Shown: positions 35,517 to 44,181, counted from the first letter of the stretch. The stretch: DNA of 64,000 nucleotides from Dysosmobacter sp. Marseille-Q4140 (GCA_018228705.1 CP073694.1:310001-374000); one strand, 5' to 3'. The notes: generated by a model from the sequence alone, not told the origin. Numbers and translations: made by a program.

Positions 35517-35553
35517 AAAAAGGTCCGGGGCCGCAACGGCCCCGGACCTTTTC
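35517..35553 (+). terminator. Terminator of the ssnA-ygfK operon
   Basis: Stem AAAAGGTCCGGGGCCG with CGGCCCCGGACCTTTT, loop CAA, 10 bp past the ygfK stop. It can also act for the convergent XRE gene. Confidence 0.9.
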
Positions 35554-35566
35554 TGTCTGCCGGCGT

Positions 35567-36457
35567 CTATTTTTTCCTGCCGAAGCGGCGGCCCATGTAC
35601 CGGGGATTGACCCACTGGACGTAGAACAGGCACAGGATCAGATTCAACGCCAGCCCAACCAGGCCAATGCCCCCATCCGCCGTCAGCAATCCGATGCACA
35701 GCTGCCCAGTGCAGTAGCCCAGCTCGATCAGGCTGTTCCTCCGCCGCCGGACCGGATCCTTTTCCTTCATCAGGTTCCAGGCCATCCAGGCAGAGGCCAG
35801 CACCAGCGGCACCAGGGAAAACCAGAAGGCGCCCCGGTAGTCCTCCCGCCCCTGGCGTATCCACCACAGGCACTGGGCAGTGCTGTACACCAGCCCCGCC
35901 TGGGCGGCGATGGGCAGCAGTGTGAGATTGCTCTGCAAAACCGGGTTCTTTTCCACAGCCCGCCGCAGCCGGGACCGCAGGATCATCCACAGTCCCACCG
36001 CCGCCGTCACCAGACACAGGGCAAACAGCCACTCCAGACGGTGGACCTTCAGGAATCCAGACAGGCCCGCGTAGGACCGGACCCAGGCCGCCCCCAGGGG
36101 GGCCTCGGTGTACACCGCCGGGAACACGGAGCTGAGAATGCCCATCAGCAGCAGTCCCAGCAGGGACAGCCCCGCCAACGCACCTCCGCCGATGATCCAG
36201 GCCAGGGACCGGGCCTTTCCCGCGGCGGCCGGGGCCGGGCCCGCCTGGGCCTCCCAGTCCTGCTCCTCATCCAGCAGCCAGTCCACGCTGACGCCGAAGT
36301 ACCGGGCGCAGGGCAGGAGCTTGGCCCCATCCGGCAGGGCGGTCCCCTGCTCCCAGCGGCTCACCGCCTGGCGGCTCACGCCCAGCGCCTCCGCCAGGGC
36401 CTCCTGGCTCAATCCCTCCCGCTTGCGCAGGCGGATCAGCTTCTCGGAAAACGTCAT
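35567..36457 (-). CDS. XRE family regulator with a C-terminal membrane domain
   Basis: 296 residues. The HTH is at residues 5-60 (LRKREGLSQEALAEALGVSR, QAVSRWEQGTALPD). From about residue 84 on there are six to seven hydrophobic segments. The domain arrangement is common in Clostridia. These proteins may respond to membrane stress or antimicrobial peptides, but none of this class is well understood. The gene converges with ygfK and is divergent from a sigma factor gene 174 bp away, so control of that pair is possible. Confidence 0.82.
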   Translation of the reverse strand: MTFSEKLIRLRKREGLSQEALAEALGVSRQAVSRWEQGTALPDGAKLLPCARYFGVSVDWLLDEEQDWEAQAGPAPAAAGKARSLAWIIGGGALAGLSLLGLLLMGILSSVFPAVYTEAPLGAAWVRSYAGLSGFLKVHRLEWLFALCLVTAAVGLWMILRSRLRRAVEKNPVLQSNLTLLPIAAQAGLVYSTAQCLWWIRQGREDYRGAFWFSLVPLVLASAWMAWNLMKEKDPVRRRRNSLIELGYCTGQLCIGLLTADGGIGLVGLALNLILCLFYVQWVNPRYMGRRFGRKK

Positions 36458-36631
36458 GTCGTATCCTCCTTTTCGCCTCCCATCCTAGCAGAAACCGCCG
36501 GGAAAGTCCACCGCGCGGTCCTGACACGGCCGCAACCAAACGCAACATCGCCGCTCTTTCTGAAATTTTCTGTCCCCTCTTGCAGCATTTTCCGCCTCTC
36601 CGGGGTATTCTCCACAGAAGGATGTGATCAC

Positions 36632-37090
36632 ATGCCCGATACCACCGGCGCGGTGGACCGCTGGGGCCCGGCGGTCTACCGCCTGGCCTGCGCCGTCACC
36701 GGCAGCCGCAGCGACGCCGACGACGTGTTCCAGGAGGTCTTTCTCCGCTATCACCGCGCCGCCCCGGACTTTGAGAGCGAGACCCACGAAAAGGCCTGGC
36801 TGCTGCGGGTCACCGTCAACCGCTGCAAGAGCCTGCTGGCCTCCCCCTGGCGAAAACGCAGCATACCGCTGGAGGACGTATACGCCTGCCCGGGGCCGGA
36901 GGCGTCCGCAGTGGCGGAGGCCCTGGCGGCTCTGCCGCCAGGGGACCGGACGCTGCTGCACCTCTACTACTACGAGGGCTACCGGACGGAAGAGATCGCC
37001 CGGCTGTTGGGCCGGAACGGCGCCACCGTCCGCAGCCAGCTGACCCGGGCCCGGCAGAAGCTGGGCCGTCTGCTGAAGGAGGAACCATGA
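36632..37090 (+). CDS. RNA polymerase sigma factor, ECF type
   Basis: 152 residues. Region 2 covers residues about 10-70 (AVTGSRSDADDVFQEVFLRY, EKAWLLRVTVNRCKS). Region 4 covers about 100-150 (ALPPGDRTLLHLYYYEGY, RTEEIARLLGRNGATVRSQL, TRARQKL). It is a short two-domain sigma-70 relative. ATG 36632 follows AAGGATG. The next gene overlaps by 4 nt and looks like its membrane anti-sigma partner. The regulon is unknown. Confidence 0.88.
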   Translation: MPDTTGAVDRWGPAVYRLACAVTGSRSDADDVFQEVFLRYHRAAPDFESETHEKAWLLRVTVNRCKSLLASPWRKRSIPLEDVYACPGPEASAVAEALAALPPGDRTLLHLYYYEGYRTEEIARLLGRNGATVRSQLTRARQKLGRLLKEEP

Positions 37091-38112
37091 ATTTTTCAGA
37101 AGTCTATACCCACATGAATGAGCCGCTCCTCCCCTCCCCCGCCCTGGTGGAGCGGACCCTGGCGAAGGTGCAGCGGCGCCGCCGTCCCTGGCGGCGGGCG
37201 GCCGCGGCGGCTCTGGCCGCCGCTTTGCTCCTGGTCACCCCCACTCTGGCAGTGCGGACGGAGGGAGGCTACGAGCTGCTCTATCAGCTCTCTCCTGCCA
37301 TGGCACAGTTTTTCCAGCCGGTGCAAAAGAGCTGTACCGACCGGGGCGTCACCATAGAGGTGGCCGCCGTCCGGGTGGAGGGCGACACAGCCCAGGCGTA
37401 TATCACTCTCACCGGCGGACCCGTGGACGAGACCACGGACCTCTTCGACAGCTGGTCCTTTCACCTGCCCTTTGACCAGAGCGGCCGGTGCGAGCGCCTG
37501 AGCTGGGACCCGGAGACCGGTACGATCACCTTTCTCTGCACCGTTCAGACCCTGGATGGATCCCCCATTCCCACCGGCGAAAAAATGACCTTCTCGGTCC
37601 GGCAGCTGCTGACCGGGAAGGAGACCCTGGAAAACGCGGCGGTGGAACTGGAACTTGCAGCGTTCACTGCGGAGGCGGAGACGGTCCCCGTGGGCGGACC
37701 GGAGAATGCCTATTTCTGCACCGGCGGAAGCGGCGAGGCGGGTATGACGGACAGCGCGCCCATGCTGCTTCCGGGCCCGGCGCTGGCGGAGCCCGCCCCG
37801 GGTCTGACCATCACCGCCGCCGGATATTCTCAAGGGCAGTTCCACGTTCAGCTGTGCCGGGGCAATGCTGCCCGGCTGGACAACCACGCCTGGCTGTGGC
37901 TGGAAGCGGAGGACGGCACCCGGCTGGAGCCTCTGTACAGCGCTTCTTTCGCAGCTCCCAGTCCGGCGCAGCGGCAGGATTACACCCAGTTTATCTTTGA
38001 CGTTTCACCGGAAGAACTGGCGCAGTACACCCTCCGCGGCGACTTCCATACCGCCTCCGCCCTGACCGAGGGCCTCTGGCAGGTGACCTTTCCCCTGGAG
38101 GATAAATCTTAA
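37087..38112 (+). CDS. Putative membrane anti-sigma factor
   Basis: 341 residues. A short cytoplasmic N-terminus (about 1-38, with arginine-rich QRRRRPWRRAAA just before the membrane) is followed by one hydrophobic segment (AAAALAAALLLVTPTLAV, about 38-55) and a large external beta-rich domain of about 280 residues. The layout matches the DUF4179-type anti-sigma proteins encoded next to ECF genes in Bacillota. Its start overlaps the sigma factor gene (ATGA). Inferred role: it holds the sigma factor at the membrane until a surface signal releases it. Confidence 0.72.
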   Translation: MNFSEVYTHMNEPLLPSPALVERTLAKVQRRRRPWRRAAAAALAAALLLVTPTLAVRTEGGYELLYQLSPAMAQFFQPVQKSCTDRGVTIEVAAVRVEGDTAQAYITLTGGPVDETTDLFDSWSFHLPFDQSGRCERLSWDPETGTITFLCTVQTLDGSPIPTGEKMTFSVRQLLTGKETLENAAVELELAAFTAEAETVPVGGPENAYFCTGGSGEAGMTDSAPMLLPGPALAEPAPGLTITAAGYSQGQFHVQLCRGNAARLDNHAWLWLEAEDGTRLEPLYSASFAAPSPAQRQDYTQFIFDVSPEELAQYTLRGDFHTASALTEGLWQVTFPLEDKS

Positions 38113-38128
38113 CAGTTTTTAACAAAAA

Positions 38129-38157
38129 AAGCGCCCGGAGAGTTTCTCCGGGCGCTT
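38129..38157 (+). terminator. Hairpin after the sigma/anti-sigma operon
   Basis: A perfect 13-bp stem (AAGCGCCCGGAGA) with loop GTT. The tail is GCCATTTT, so termination may be partial. It overlaps the -35 of the next promoter. Confidence 0.65.
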
Positions 38158-38183
38158 GCCATTTTCCGGAATGGTGGTATGAT
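38156..38183 (+). promoter_or_regulatory. Promoter of the MoxR-VWA operon
   Basis: TTGCCA (38156-38161), 16-bp spacer, TATGAT (38178-38183), about 33 bp before the MoxR ATG. Confidence 0.6.
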
Positions 38184-38215
38184 GTTAGGCAGTACGAACA
38201 ACGGAGGTATCCATC

Positions 38216-39136
38216 ATGCTGGATATGCTGGAATTTTTGAAAAATGAGGGTGTGGACGCCGGGCTCATCGAGCAGGTGGCGGCCTTCCGGGCCCAGTTCC
38301 CGCCGGAGGAAAGCCTGCGGCGCCGGGTGCCGGATCCCCGGTATCTCTATTACGGCAAGGACATCTGGGAGGAGGCCATCACCGCGCTGCTGTGCGGGGA
38401 GAACCTGCTGCTGGTGGGCCCCAAGGCCACCGGCAAGAACGTGCTGGCCGAAAACCTGGCCGCCGCCTTCGGCCGCCCCAGCTGGGACGTGTCCCTGTAC
38501 ATCAACACCGACGCCGCCACCCTGCTGGGCACCGATACCTTCGAGGCCGGTCAGGTGAAGCTGCGCAAGGGTCCCATTTACCAGTGCGCGGAAAAGGGCG
38601 GCTTCGGTGTCCTGGATGAGATCAACATGGCCAAGAACGAGTCCCTGGCGGTGCTCCACGCCACTTTGGACTTCCGCCGCAGCATCGATATGCCCGGCTA
38701 CGACCGTATCCCCCTTCACGACGCCACCCGCTTCATCGCCACCATGAATTACGGCTACGCCGGCACCCGGGAGCTCAACGAGGCCCTGACCTCCCGCTTC
38801 GTGGTGATCGATATGCCCGCCATCTCGGAGGACGGCCTCCAGAAGCTGCTGACCCGGGAGTTCCCCCGGCTCAAGAGCGACTATGCCCTGCAATTTGCCG
38901 GGCTGTTCCGGGACATCCAGAAAAAGTGCGACGGCGGCGAGCTGTCCACCAAGCCCCTGGATCTGCGGGGCCTCATGGCCTCCGTGCACCTCATGGCCGC
39001 GGGCCTCACCGCCGGCCGGGCGCTGGAGCTGGGCCTGGTGAACAAGTCCTTCGACGACTTTGAGCGCCAGCTGGTCCAGGATGTGATCCGCACCCGCCTG
39101 CCTGACGACCTCTCTGCCAAGGACGTGTTCAACTGA
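38216..39136 (+). CDS. MoxR-type AAA+ ATPase
   Basis: 306 residues. Walker A is LLVGPKATGKNVLAENL (near residue 65) and Walker B is GGFGVLDEINMAKNE (near residue 130). FIATMNYGYAGTRELNEAL contains sensor 1 and LTSRFVVIDMP the arginine-finger region. It resembles NorQ/CbbQ chaperones, which use ATP to remodel or activate a partner enzyme with a VWA protein. The VWA partner is encoded 1 nt downstream. No obvious client enzyme sits next to the pair. Confidence 0.88.
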   Translation: MLDMLEFLKNEGVDAGLIEQVAAFRAQFPPEESLRRRVPDPRYLYYGKDIWEEAITALLCGENLLLVGPKATGKNVLAENLAAAFGRPSWDVSLYINTDAATLLGTDTFEAGQVKLRKGPIYQCAEKGGFGVLDEINMAKNESLAVLHATLDFRRSIDMPGYDRIPLHDATRFIATMNYGYAGTRELNEALTSRFVVIDMPAISEDGLQKLLTREFPRLKSDYALQFAGLFRDIQKKCDGGELSTKPLDLRGLMASVHLMAAGLTAGRALELGLVNKSFDDFERQLVQDVIRTRLPDDLSAKDVFN

Positions 39137-39137
39137 C

Positions 39138-40859
39138 ATGGACATTCGGGACAGCGAAAAGCGGCGGGCCAGGAACCTCATCTGGAACGCCGCCGAGGAG
39201 TATGGCTACGAGCCGGACTTCAAGGCCTACGACCGGGAGGGCCGGGCGGACCTGTACTGGAACAGCATCATCGGCGCCGTCCGGAAGAACTACGGGGCGG
39301 AGGCCATGGAGCGGCTGTTCGCCGCCTTCCACGGGTGTGAGAAAGAGGGACTGTACGAGCAGCTGGTGTGGCTGGGCCTGGAGAACGCCGCCTTTGCCCG
39401 GGAGGCCCCCAACCGCCCCGCCCTGCCCTATCTGCGGCGGCGCCACGCCCGGGAGGTGCTGGGCCTGAAGGTGACGGAGCAGGACGACTGGCTGCTGGCC
39501 ACGGTGGAACGGGCCCACTTCCAGCGAGTCCTGGGAGAGGAGCCCCGGCTGGGCGGCCGGGAGCTGGAGATCCTCAACGCCCTGGAGTTCCCCGGTGACG
39601 AGGACGGCGACGCCCTGGCGGACCGGGCACTGGGCTTTCTGCGGGACTACTTCGGCTTCGTCCCCGGCGAGGCCAAGGAGGAGGAAGCGGCCCGGAAAAA
39701 GCGCCGCCATCACTTCCTCTTCGGGCGGCGGGAGGCCGCCAAGAGCCAGCTGACCCCGGTGCGGCAGTTCGGCTTCGGCTACGGCGAACACCTGGCGGAG
39801 GAGAACGCTGGCGACACCCAGGAGATCCAGACCTATCTCAACTGGTCGGGCCTCTCCTCCACGGACCAGAACGCTCTGAAAAAATACATCCGCACCTACT
39901 TCGGCCAGCCTCTGTACGACGAGCATAAAACCAAGCTTCTGGAGCAGGAACTGTGCATAGACGAGCACAGCGGCTGCCACCTGTACTACTCCCGGGGCAG
40001 CAACGTCCTGGAAAAGGGCACCAAGGGCTATGTGGGCGCTCAGCGCAAGGCTGCGCTGAAGCAGATGGAGAAGAACCGGGCCTTCTACTACGCCGACATC
40101 ATCCGCAACCGCAACAGCGTCAACCGGCTCACCGCCCGGATCTACAACGCCCTGCTGACCCATCTGGAGCCGGTGACGGTCCGCTCCGCCACCGGGACCC
40201 TGGACGCCGGACGGCTGTGGCGGGGGCTGTATCTGGACGATGACAAGGTCTTTACCCGGGTGCTGCGGACCGACCCCGGTGATCTCAGTGTGGACATCCT
40301 GCTGGACGCCTCCAACTCCCAGGTCAACCGCCAGCAGATCGTGGCGGCCCAGGGCTACATGATCGCCGAGAGCCTGACCCGCTGCGGCATCCCGGTGCGG
40401 GTATCCGCCTTCTGCTCCCTCAGCGGCTACACGATCCTGACCCGCTACCGGGACTACCGGGAGACCGACAAAAACGAGCGGATCTTCCGCTACTTCACCA
40501 CCGGCTGCAACCGGGACGGCCTGGCCATCCGGATCCTTGGCAAGGAGATGGAGGACTCCCCCTGCGAGCACCGCATGGTGATCCTCCTGTCCGACGCCAA
40601 GCCCCATGACATCCGCAAGCTGAAGCTGCCGGAGGGCGACGCCGACTACTGCGACAGCGCCGGCGTCACCAACACCGCCGCCGAGGTCCGTTCCCTGCTG
40701 CACCGGGACATCTCCGTTCTGTGCGTATTCACCGGAGATGACGGGGACATCCCCGCCGCCCACACCATCTACGGCAGGGACTTCGCCCGCATCCGCTCCC
40801 TGGATCAGTTCGCCGACACGGTGGGCACTCTGATTCAGAACCAGATCCGCAGTCTGTAA
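39138..40859 (+). CDS. VWA-domain protein, NorD/CobT-like
   Basis: 573 residues. A long helical N-terminal part is followed by a von Willebrand A domain from about residue 375, with the metal-binding DILLDASNSQVNRQQ (DxSxS at about 385-389) and VILLSDAKPHDIRKL. This is the usual partner of MoxR/NorQ ATPases, acting as an adaptor between ATPase and client. It starts 1 nt past the MoxR stop. The client is unknown; NorD-type systems activate nitric oxide reductase or other metal enzymes, but none is encoded here. Confidence 0.85.
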   Translation: MDIRDSEKRRARNLIWNAAEEYGYEPDFKAYDREGRADLYWNSIIGAVRKNYGAEAMERLFAAFHGCEKEGLYEQLVWLGLENAAFAREAPNRPALPYLRRRHAREVLGLKVTEQDDWLLATVERAHFQRVLGEEPRLGGRELEILNALEFPGDEDGDALADRALGFLRDYFGFVPGEAKEEEAARKKRRHHFLFGRREAAKSQLTPVRQFGFGYGEHLAEENAGDTQEIQTYLNWSGLSSTDQNALKKYIRTYFGQPLYDEHKTKLLEQELCIDEHSGCHLYYSRGSNVLEKGTKGYVGAQRKAALKQMEKNRAFYYADIIRNRNSVNRLTARIYNALLTHLEPVTVRSATGTLDAGRLWRGLYLDDDKVFTRVLRTDPGDLSVDILLDASNSQVNRQQIVAAQGYMIAESLTRCGIPVRVSAFCSLSGYTILTRYRDYRETDKNERIFRYFTTGCNRDGLAIRILGKEMEDSPCEHRMVILLSDAKPHDIRKLKLPEGDADYCDSAGVTNTAAEVRSLLHRDISVLCVFTGDDGDIPAAHTIYGRDFARIRSLDQFADTVGTLIQNQIRSL

Positions 40860-40863
40860 CGGT

Positions 40864-40896
40864 CCCCCGGCAGCTTCCGCTGCCGGGGGCATTTTT
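40864..40896 (+). terminator. Terminator of the MoxR-VWA operon
   Basis: Stem CCCCCGGCAGC/GCTGCCGGGGG, loop TTCC, then CATTTTTG. Confidence 0.9.
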
Positions 40897-40988
40897 GTTT
40901 GCATCCTGCCGTTCCCTCTCAGACCTAAAATCCATTTTGAATTGGGGAAAGCTGGTTGCCCAATTGCTGCTAAGCATCCGTTAATAAT

Positions 40989-41000
40989 GCAAACGTTTGA
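40989..41000. promoter_or_regulatory. LacI-type operator upstream of the PiT promoters
   Basis: GCAAACGTTTGA matches 11 of 12 bases of the palindrome GCAAACGTTTGC found at the lacI-linked operons. It lies about 45 bp upstream of the first -35 box. Confidence 0.6.
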
Positions 41001-41040
41001 GTTTTATATCGTAAATTTTTACAGCGCCCGCCTTTATTAG

Positions 41041-41070
41041 TTGACGCTTTTATAAAAGTTGCCATATAAT
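41041..41070 (+). promoter_or_regulatory. PiT promoter 1
   Basis: TTGACG (41041-41046), 18-bp spacer, TATAAT (41065-41070). Confidence 0.65.
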
Positions 41071-41082
41071 TTCAAGTTCATA

Positions 41083-41111
41083 TTGACATAATTCACACTA
41101 ATATTCATAAT
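41083..41111 (+). promoter_or_regulatory. PiT promoter 2
   Basis: TTGACA (41083-41088), 17-bp spacer, CATAAT (41106-41111). It lies 42 bp downstream of promoter 1. Confidence 0.68.
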
Positions 41112-41190
41112 AAAATAAGTAAACGCAAGGCAGATCCCTAAAATAAATTTGAAATCGTTTGCGCTATTTGCGGGAAAGGAAGTGCCTACC

Positions 41191-42210
41191 GTGCCGTCGG
41201 AGATCTCCTTTATTCTGCTGACCGGAATGATTTTCGTCTTTACCTATGTCAACGGATTCCATGACGGCTGCAATGTGGTGGCCACGCTGATCGCAAGCCG
41301 CTCCATGCGCCCTAACCCCGCTCTGGCCTGGGCCGCAGTGGTGGAATTTCTCTCTCCCTTTGCCATTCTGGTTGTCGGCTCCAGTGTCTCCAACACCATT
41401 CAGAAACTGGTGGGCGAAGCCTTCTACACCGACGCCGGCAGCAGAGACACCGCCCTGGCATTCATCACGGCGGGCATCCTGGCGGCGATCCTCTGGAATC
41501 TGACCACCTGGCGCTTCGGCATCCCCGCGTCCTCATCCCACGCGCTGATCGGCGGTGTGGTGGGCGCCGGTATCGCCGCTTTCGGCACCGGCGCCATCTC
41601 CTGGTCCTATTTCTGGGGGAAGGTCGTTCTGATGATCTTCCTGACCCCTGCGGTCAGCTTCGTGCTGGGGTTTTTGATTTTGAAGCTGCTGCTGGCCCTG
41701 ACCCTTCACGCGGGAGTTGGCGTCAACAAATTCTTTACATACGCACAGTGGCTGAACATGACCTTTCTGGCCTTTAACCACTCCTTCAACGACTCTCAAA
41801 AATCCATCGGCATCGTGCTGATCCTCATGGGGATCTACGGCGGTGCGGAGGCCAGTATTCCCATTTGGGCCATTGTCTGTGCGGCTCTGTGCCTGTCCTG
41901 CGGAATCGCCTTCGGCGGTTTCAAGATCATTAAGACGGTGGGCACCGGTATCTATAAGGTCCAGCCCATCCACTCCTTTGCCTCGCAGCTGACGGCCGGT
42001 ACCGTAATCCTGACCTCCTCCCTGCTGGGCGCGCCGGTATCCGCCAGCCAGATCGTCTCCTCCTCCATCATGGGCGTGGGCGCGGCGGAGCGCTACAAGG
42101 CCGTCCGCTGGAACGTGGCCGGCAAGATCCTGCTGTCCTGGTTCATCACTATCCCCATCGCCGGCTCTCTGGGCGCGTTACTGTTTTTCCTGTTCTCTGT
42201 GATTTACTGA
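41191..42210 (+). CDS. PiT family inorganic phosphate transporter
   Basis: 339 residues with about ten membrane segments. The two inverted PiT signatures are YVNGFHDGCNVVATLI (near residue 19) and FLAFNHSFNDSQKSIGIV (near residue 190), and a SSSHALIGGVVGAG repeat is present. PiT proteins move phosphate, usually as a metal-phosphate complex, with protons or sodium. The start was placed at GTG 41191, preceded by GGAAAGGAAG; longer frames would add hydrophilic residues not usual in the family. The DUF47 partner gene follows at 19 bp. A LacI-type operator upstream links it to the adjacent phosphate-compound locus. Confidence 0.9.
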   Translation: MPSEISFILLTGMIFVFTYVNGFHDGCNVVATLIASRSMRPNPALAWAAVVEFLSPFAILVVGSSVSNTIQKLVGEAFYTDAGSRDTALAFITAGILAAILWNLTTWRFGIPASSSHALIGGVVGAGIAAFGTGAISWSYFWGKVVLMIFLTPAVSFVLGFLILKLLLALTLHAGVGVNKFFTYAQWLNMTFLAFNHSFNDSQKSIGIVLILMGIYGGAEASIPIWAIVCAALCLSCGIAFGGFKIIKTVGTGIYKVQPIHSFASQLTAGTVILTSSLLGAPVSASQIVSSSIMGVGAAERYKAVRWNVAGKILLSWFITIPIAGSLGALLFFLFSVIY

Positions 42211-42229
42211 TCGAAGGAGGTCTCCCCGT

Positions 42230-42829
42230 ATGTTCAAACGGAAAGAAAGTCTCAACTTTTATCATCTGCTGATCCAGCAGGTCACCGTCATCCGGGACGC
42301 AGTGGCGGCTCTGTGCCGCTATTGTGAGGACCCCACTCAGGAAAACGGCGACTTCGTGAAAGTGAAGGAGAAAGAAGCCGATGCCATTCGCCGGGAGCTG
42401 GTTGAGGACATCAATCGCACCTTCATCACCCCCATCGACCGGGAGGACCTGTTCCGGCTGTCCTCCTCCGCCGACGATCTGGCCGACTACGCCTGGACCA
42501 CGGTGAAGGAATTGCGGATCTATGAGATTCCGCCTGACGAACACCTGATCACCATGTCCAATACCCTGCTGCAGATGGCGGATGGACTTCTGCTGTGCGT
42601 GCAGAATCTGGAGAAGGACCACGCCAAAGTCTACCAGGAAGCCACACGGGTCAAGAAGCTGGAAAACACGCTTAACGTCCAGTTCCACAAATCCATGACG
42701 GAGCTGTTTGCCGGGGACGATTTCCGCCGCATCCTGAAATACCGGGAGATATACAGCCACCTCAACCACGCCTCCGACAAGGGCGACGCCAGCGCCGATA
42801 TCCTGCTGGATATCATTGTGAAACTTTGA
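42230..42829 (+). CDS. DUF47 (PhoU-like) partner of the PiT transporter
   Basis: 199 residues, all helical, with clusters of acidic residues (KEKEADAIRRELVEDIN, EDLFRLSSSADDLADYA) typical of PhoU-like proteins that bind metal clusters. DUF47 genes are commonly paired with PiT genes and are thought to control the transporter. GAAGGAGG precedes the ATG. A strong bidirectional terminator follows. Confidence 0.9.
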   Translation: MFKRKESLNFYHLLIQQVTVIRDAVAALCRYCEDPTQENGDFVKVKEKEADAIRRELVEDINRTFITPIDREDLFRLSSSADDLADYAWTTVKELRIYEIPPDEHLITMSNTLLQMADGLLLCVQNLEKDHAKVYQEATRVKKLENTLNVQFHKSMTELFAGDDFRRILKYREIYSHLNHASDKGDASADILLDIIVKL

Positions 42830-42870
42830 TTCTTCCATTTCTTTTCTCCTAACCCCGACGGCTCTGCCGC

Positions 42871-42906
42871 CGCAAAAAAGCACCGCGTAAGCGGTGCTTT
42901 TTTGCG
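42871..42906 (+). terminator. Bidirectional terminator between the DUF47 and lacI-type genes
   Basis: A perfect 16-bp stem (CGCAAAAAAGCACCGC, 42871-42886, with 42891-42906), loop GTAA, with T-runs on both strands. Confidence 0.93.
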
Positions 42907-42923
42907 ATATTATGAAGAAATTT

Positions 42924-43928
42924 TTACTGCAGCGAGCGGCAGGTGCCCCGTTTGACAAGACTGGGTGTCATAATCTGATGGACATATCCCTGGGTCCCCC
43001 GCTCGATTTTGTCCAGCAGCATATCCACCGCCTGAACCGCCATGGCCCGCATGGGCTGCTCAATAGTGGTCAAATCAATCCGGGGCAAAGCCGTGGCGGG
43101 AATATTATCGAAGCCAATCAGGCTCAGCCGCTCAGGAATGGCAATATGCAGCTCGTCCGCAGCCTTCAGAAGGCCCAGGGCGTTGGAATCTGTGGAGGCA
43201 AAAATGGCGGTATAGTCAATGGGTTGGGAGAACAGCTCCTTGGCCATTTGATAGCCATTTTCGATCGAGGAACGGGAATACTCGCTGTTGAAAAACCGCT
43301 GCTTGAGTCCCATCTCCTGACAGGCGCGGATATACCCTTCCGCCCGCAGCTGATGCGTGGTGGAGTGGCGGCGGCCAAAGTACAGAATATCCCGATGCCC
43401 CAGGGAATAGAGGTATTCCATCCCAAGAAAGGTGCCAAGACTATTGTCCACGGATACATAACTTTGGGGCTGGTCCCGCAGGTTCTCGCTGAGAAACACT
43501 GTAGGGACCTGGTCGGTATAGGCCTGGATGTTCTCGTAGGTCTTGGGGCTCTGGGGCACGATCAGGATGCCGTCCACCTTCCGGCCCAGCAGCAGCTTCA
43601 CCACCGTCTTTTCCTGTTTGAGATCCGGACCGGAGTTGCACAGCATGATGTTGTATCCGTGGGTACGGGCGCTCATCTCCGCATAGTGGGCCAACTGAGA
43701 CATGAATTCATTGTCGATGGACGGCATTACCAGGCCGATCAGGTCCGTTTTCTTCATCACCATGGACCGGGCCACATAGTTGGTGGTATAGCCCATCTCA
43801 TCGCACAGCTTGATGATTCGTTCCCGGGTATCACTTCCGATCTGCGAACTGCCGGACAGCGCCCTGGATACCGTGGCATAGGAGACTCCGGCAGCCCTGG
43901 CCACGTCCTTCAAAGTCACACTTTTCAT
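42924..43928 (-). CDS. LacI family transcriptional regulator
   Basis: 334 residues. The HTH is residues 3-25 (TLKDVARAAGVSYATVSRAL), and the hinge region YTTNYVARSMVMKKT follows. The effector domain (from about residue 60) has the periplasmic-binding-protein fold, with TDLIGLVMPSIDN, KVDGILIVPQSP and FASTDSNALGLLKAAD. ATG 43928 was chosen because the HTH starts directly there; the upstream extension has no conserved residues. GCAAACGTTT-type sites lie in its own leader and in front of the two flanking operons, so it is the likely repressor of the 44-54 kb locus. The inducer is presumably a sugar or sugar phosphate. Confidence 0.92.
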   Translation of the reverse strand: MKSVTLKDVARAAGVSYATVSRALSGSSQIGSDTRERIIKLCDEMGYTTNYVARSMVMKKTDLIGLVMPSIDNEFMSQLAHYAEMSARTHGYNIMLCNSGPDLKQEKTVVKLLLGRKVDGILIVPQSPKTYENIQAYTDQVPTVFLSENLRDQPQSYVSVDNSLGTFLGMEYLYSLGHRDILYFGRRHSTTHQLRAEGYIRACQEMGLKQRFFNSEYSRSSIENGYQMAKELFSQPIDYTAIFASTDSNALGLLKAADELHIAIPERLSLIGFDNIPATALPRIDLTTIEQPMRAMAVQAVDMLLDKIERGTQGYVHQIMTPSLVKRGTCRSLQ

Positions 43929-43968
43929 CGCCCATCGTCCTTTTCGAAGCGGCTGCGGTGCAATCGGC

Positions 43969-43981
43969 CGCAAACGTTTCC
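43969..43981. promoter_or_regulatory. LacI-type operator in the regulator's own leader
   Basis: CGCAAACGTTTCC matches the palindrome with one base changed in the right half. It lies about 45 bp upstream of the lacI-type ATG and downstream of its promoter, which would give autoregulation. Confidence 0.65.
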
Positions 43982-44036
43982 AGCTGTTTTCTTCAGCCAG
44001 GTCCGAAACCGCTCTTTTACGTTTTTTCTATACAAA

Positions 44037-44065
44037 AGCATATATAATTTCTCTGTCAATGTCAA
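44037..44065 (-). promoter_or_regulatory. Promoter of the lacI-type gene
   Basis: Minus strand TTGACA (44060-44065), 17-bp spacer, TATGCT (44037-44042). A second TTGACA is immediately downstream in the spacer. Confidence 0.72.
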
Positions 44066-44136
44066 CATCATTCTGCTTTTTTTGAACTATTGGTCATAAA
44101 ACCGAAAAATGCTCTCACACTTTGGCATTTGCTATA

Positions 44137-44166
44137 TTGACAAAGCGGGGCAGTTTAGCCTAAAAT
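44137..44166 (+). promoter_or_regulatory. Promoter of the HAD-mutase operon
   Basis: TTGACA (44137-44142), 18-bp spacer, TAAAAT (44161-44166). The operator centre is 21.5 bp past the end of the -10 box. Confidence 0.8.
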
Positions 44167-44181
44167 GAAGTTGTAAAGAGC

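Larger units (their letters stand above)
40897..41190. other. Regulatory region of the PiT gene
   Basis: With the terminator before it this makes a 331-bp gap without a gene. It holds a LacI-type site, two tandem promoters and an AT-rich leader of about 70 nt ending at the GTG start. A near half-site (GTTTGCG, 41157-41163) lies in the leader. Confidence 0.65.

Noticed and set aside
32445..36032. A 1,195-codon open frame on the minus strand opposite ygfK
   Set aside because: It is a shadow of the codon bias of ygfK, with no motif and no start signal.
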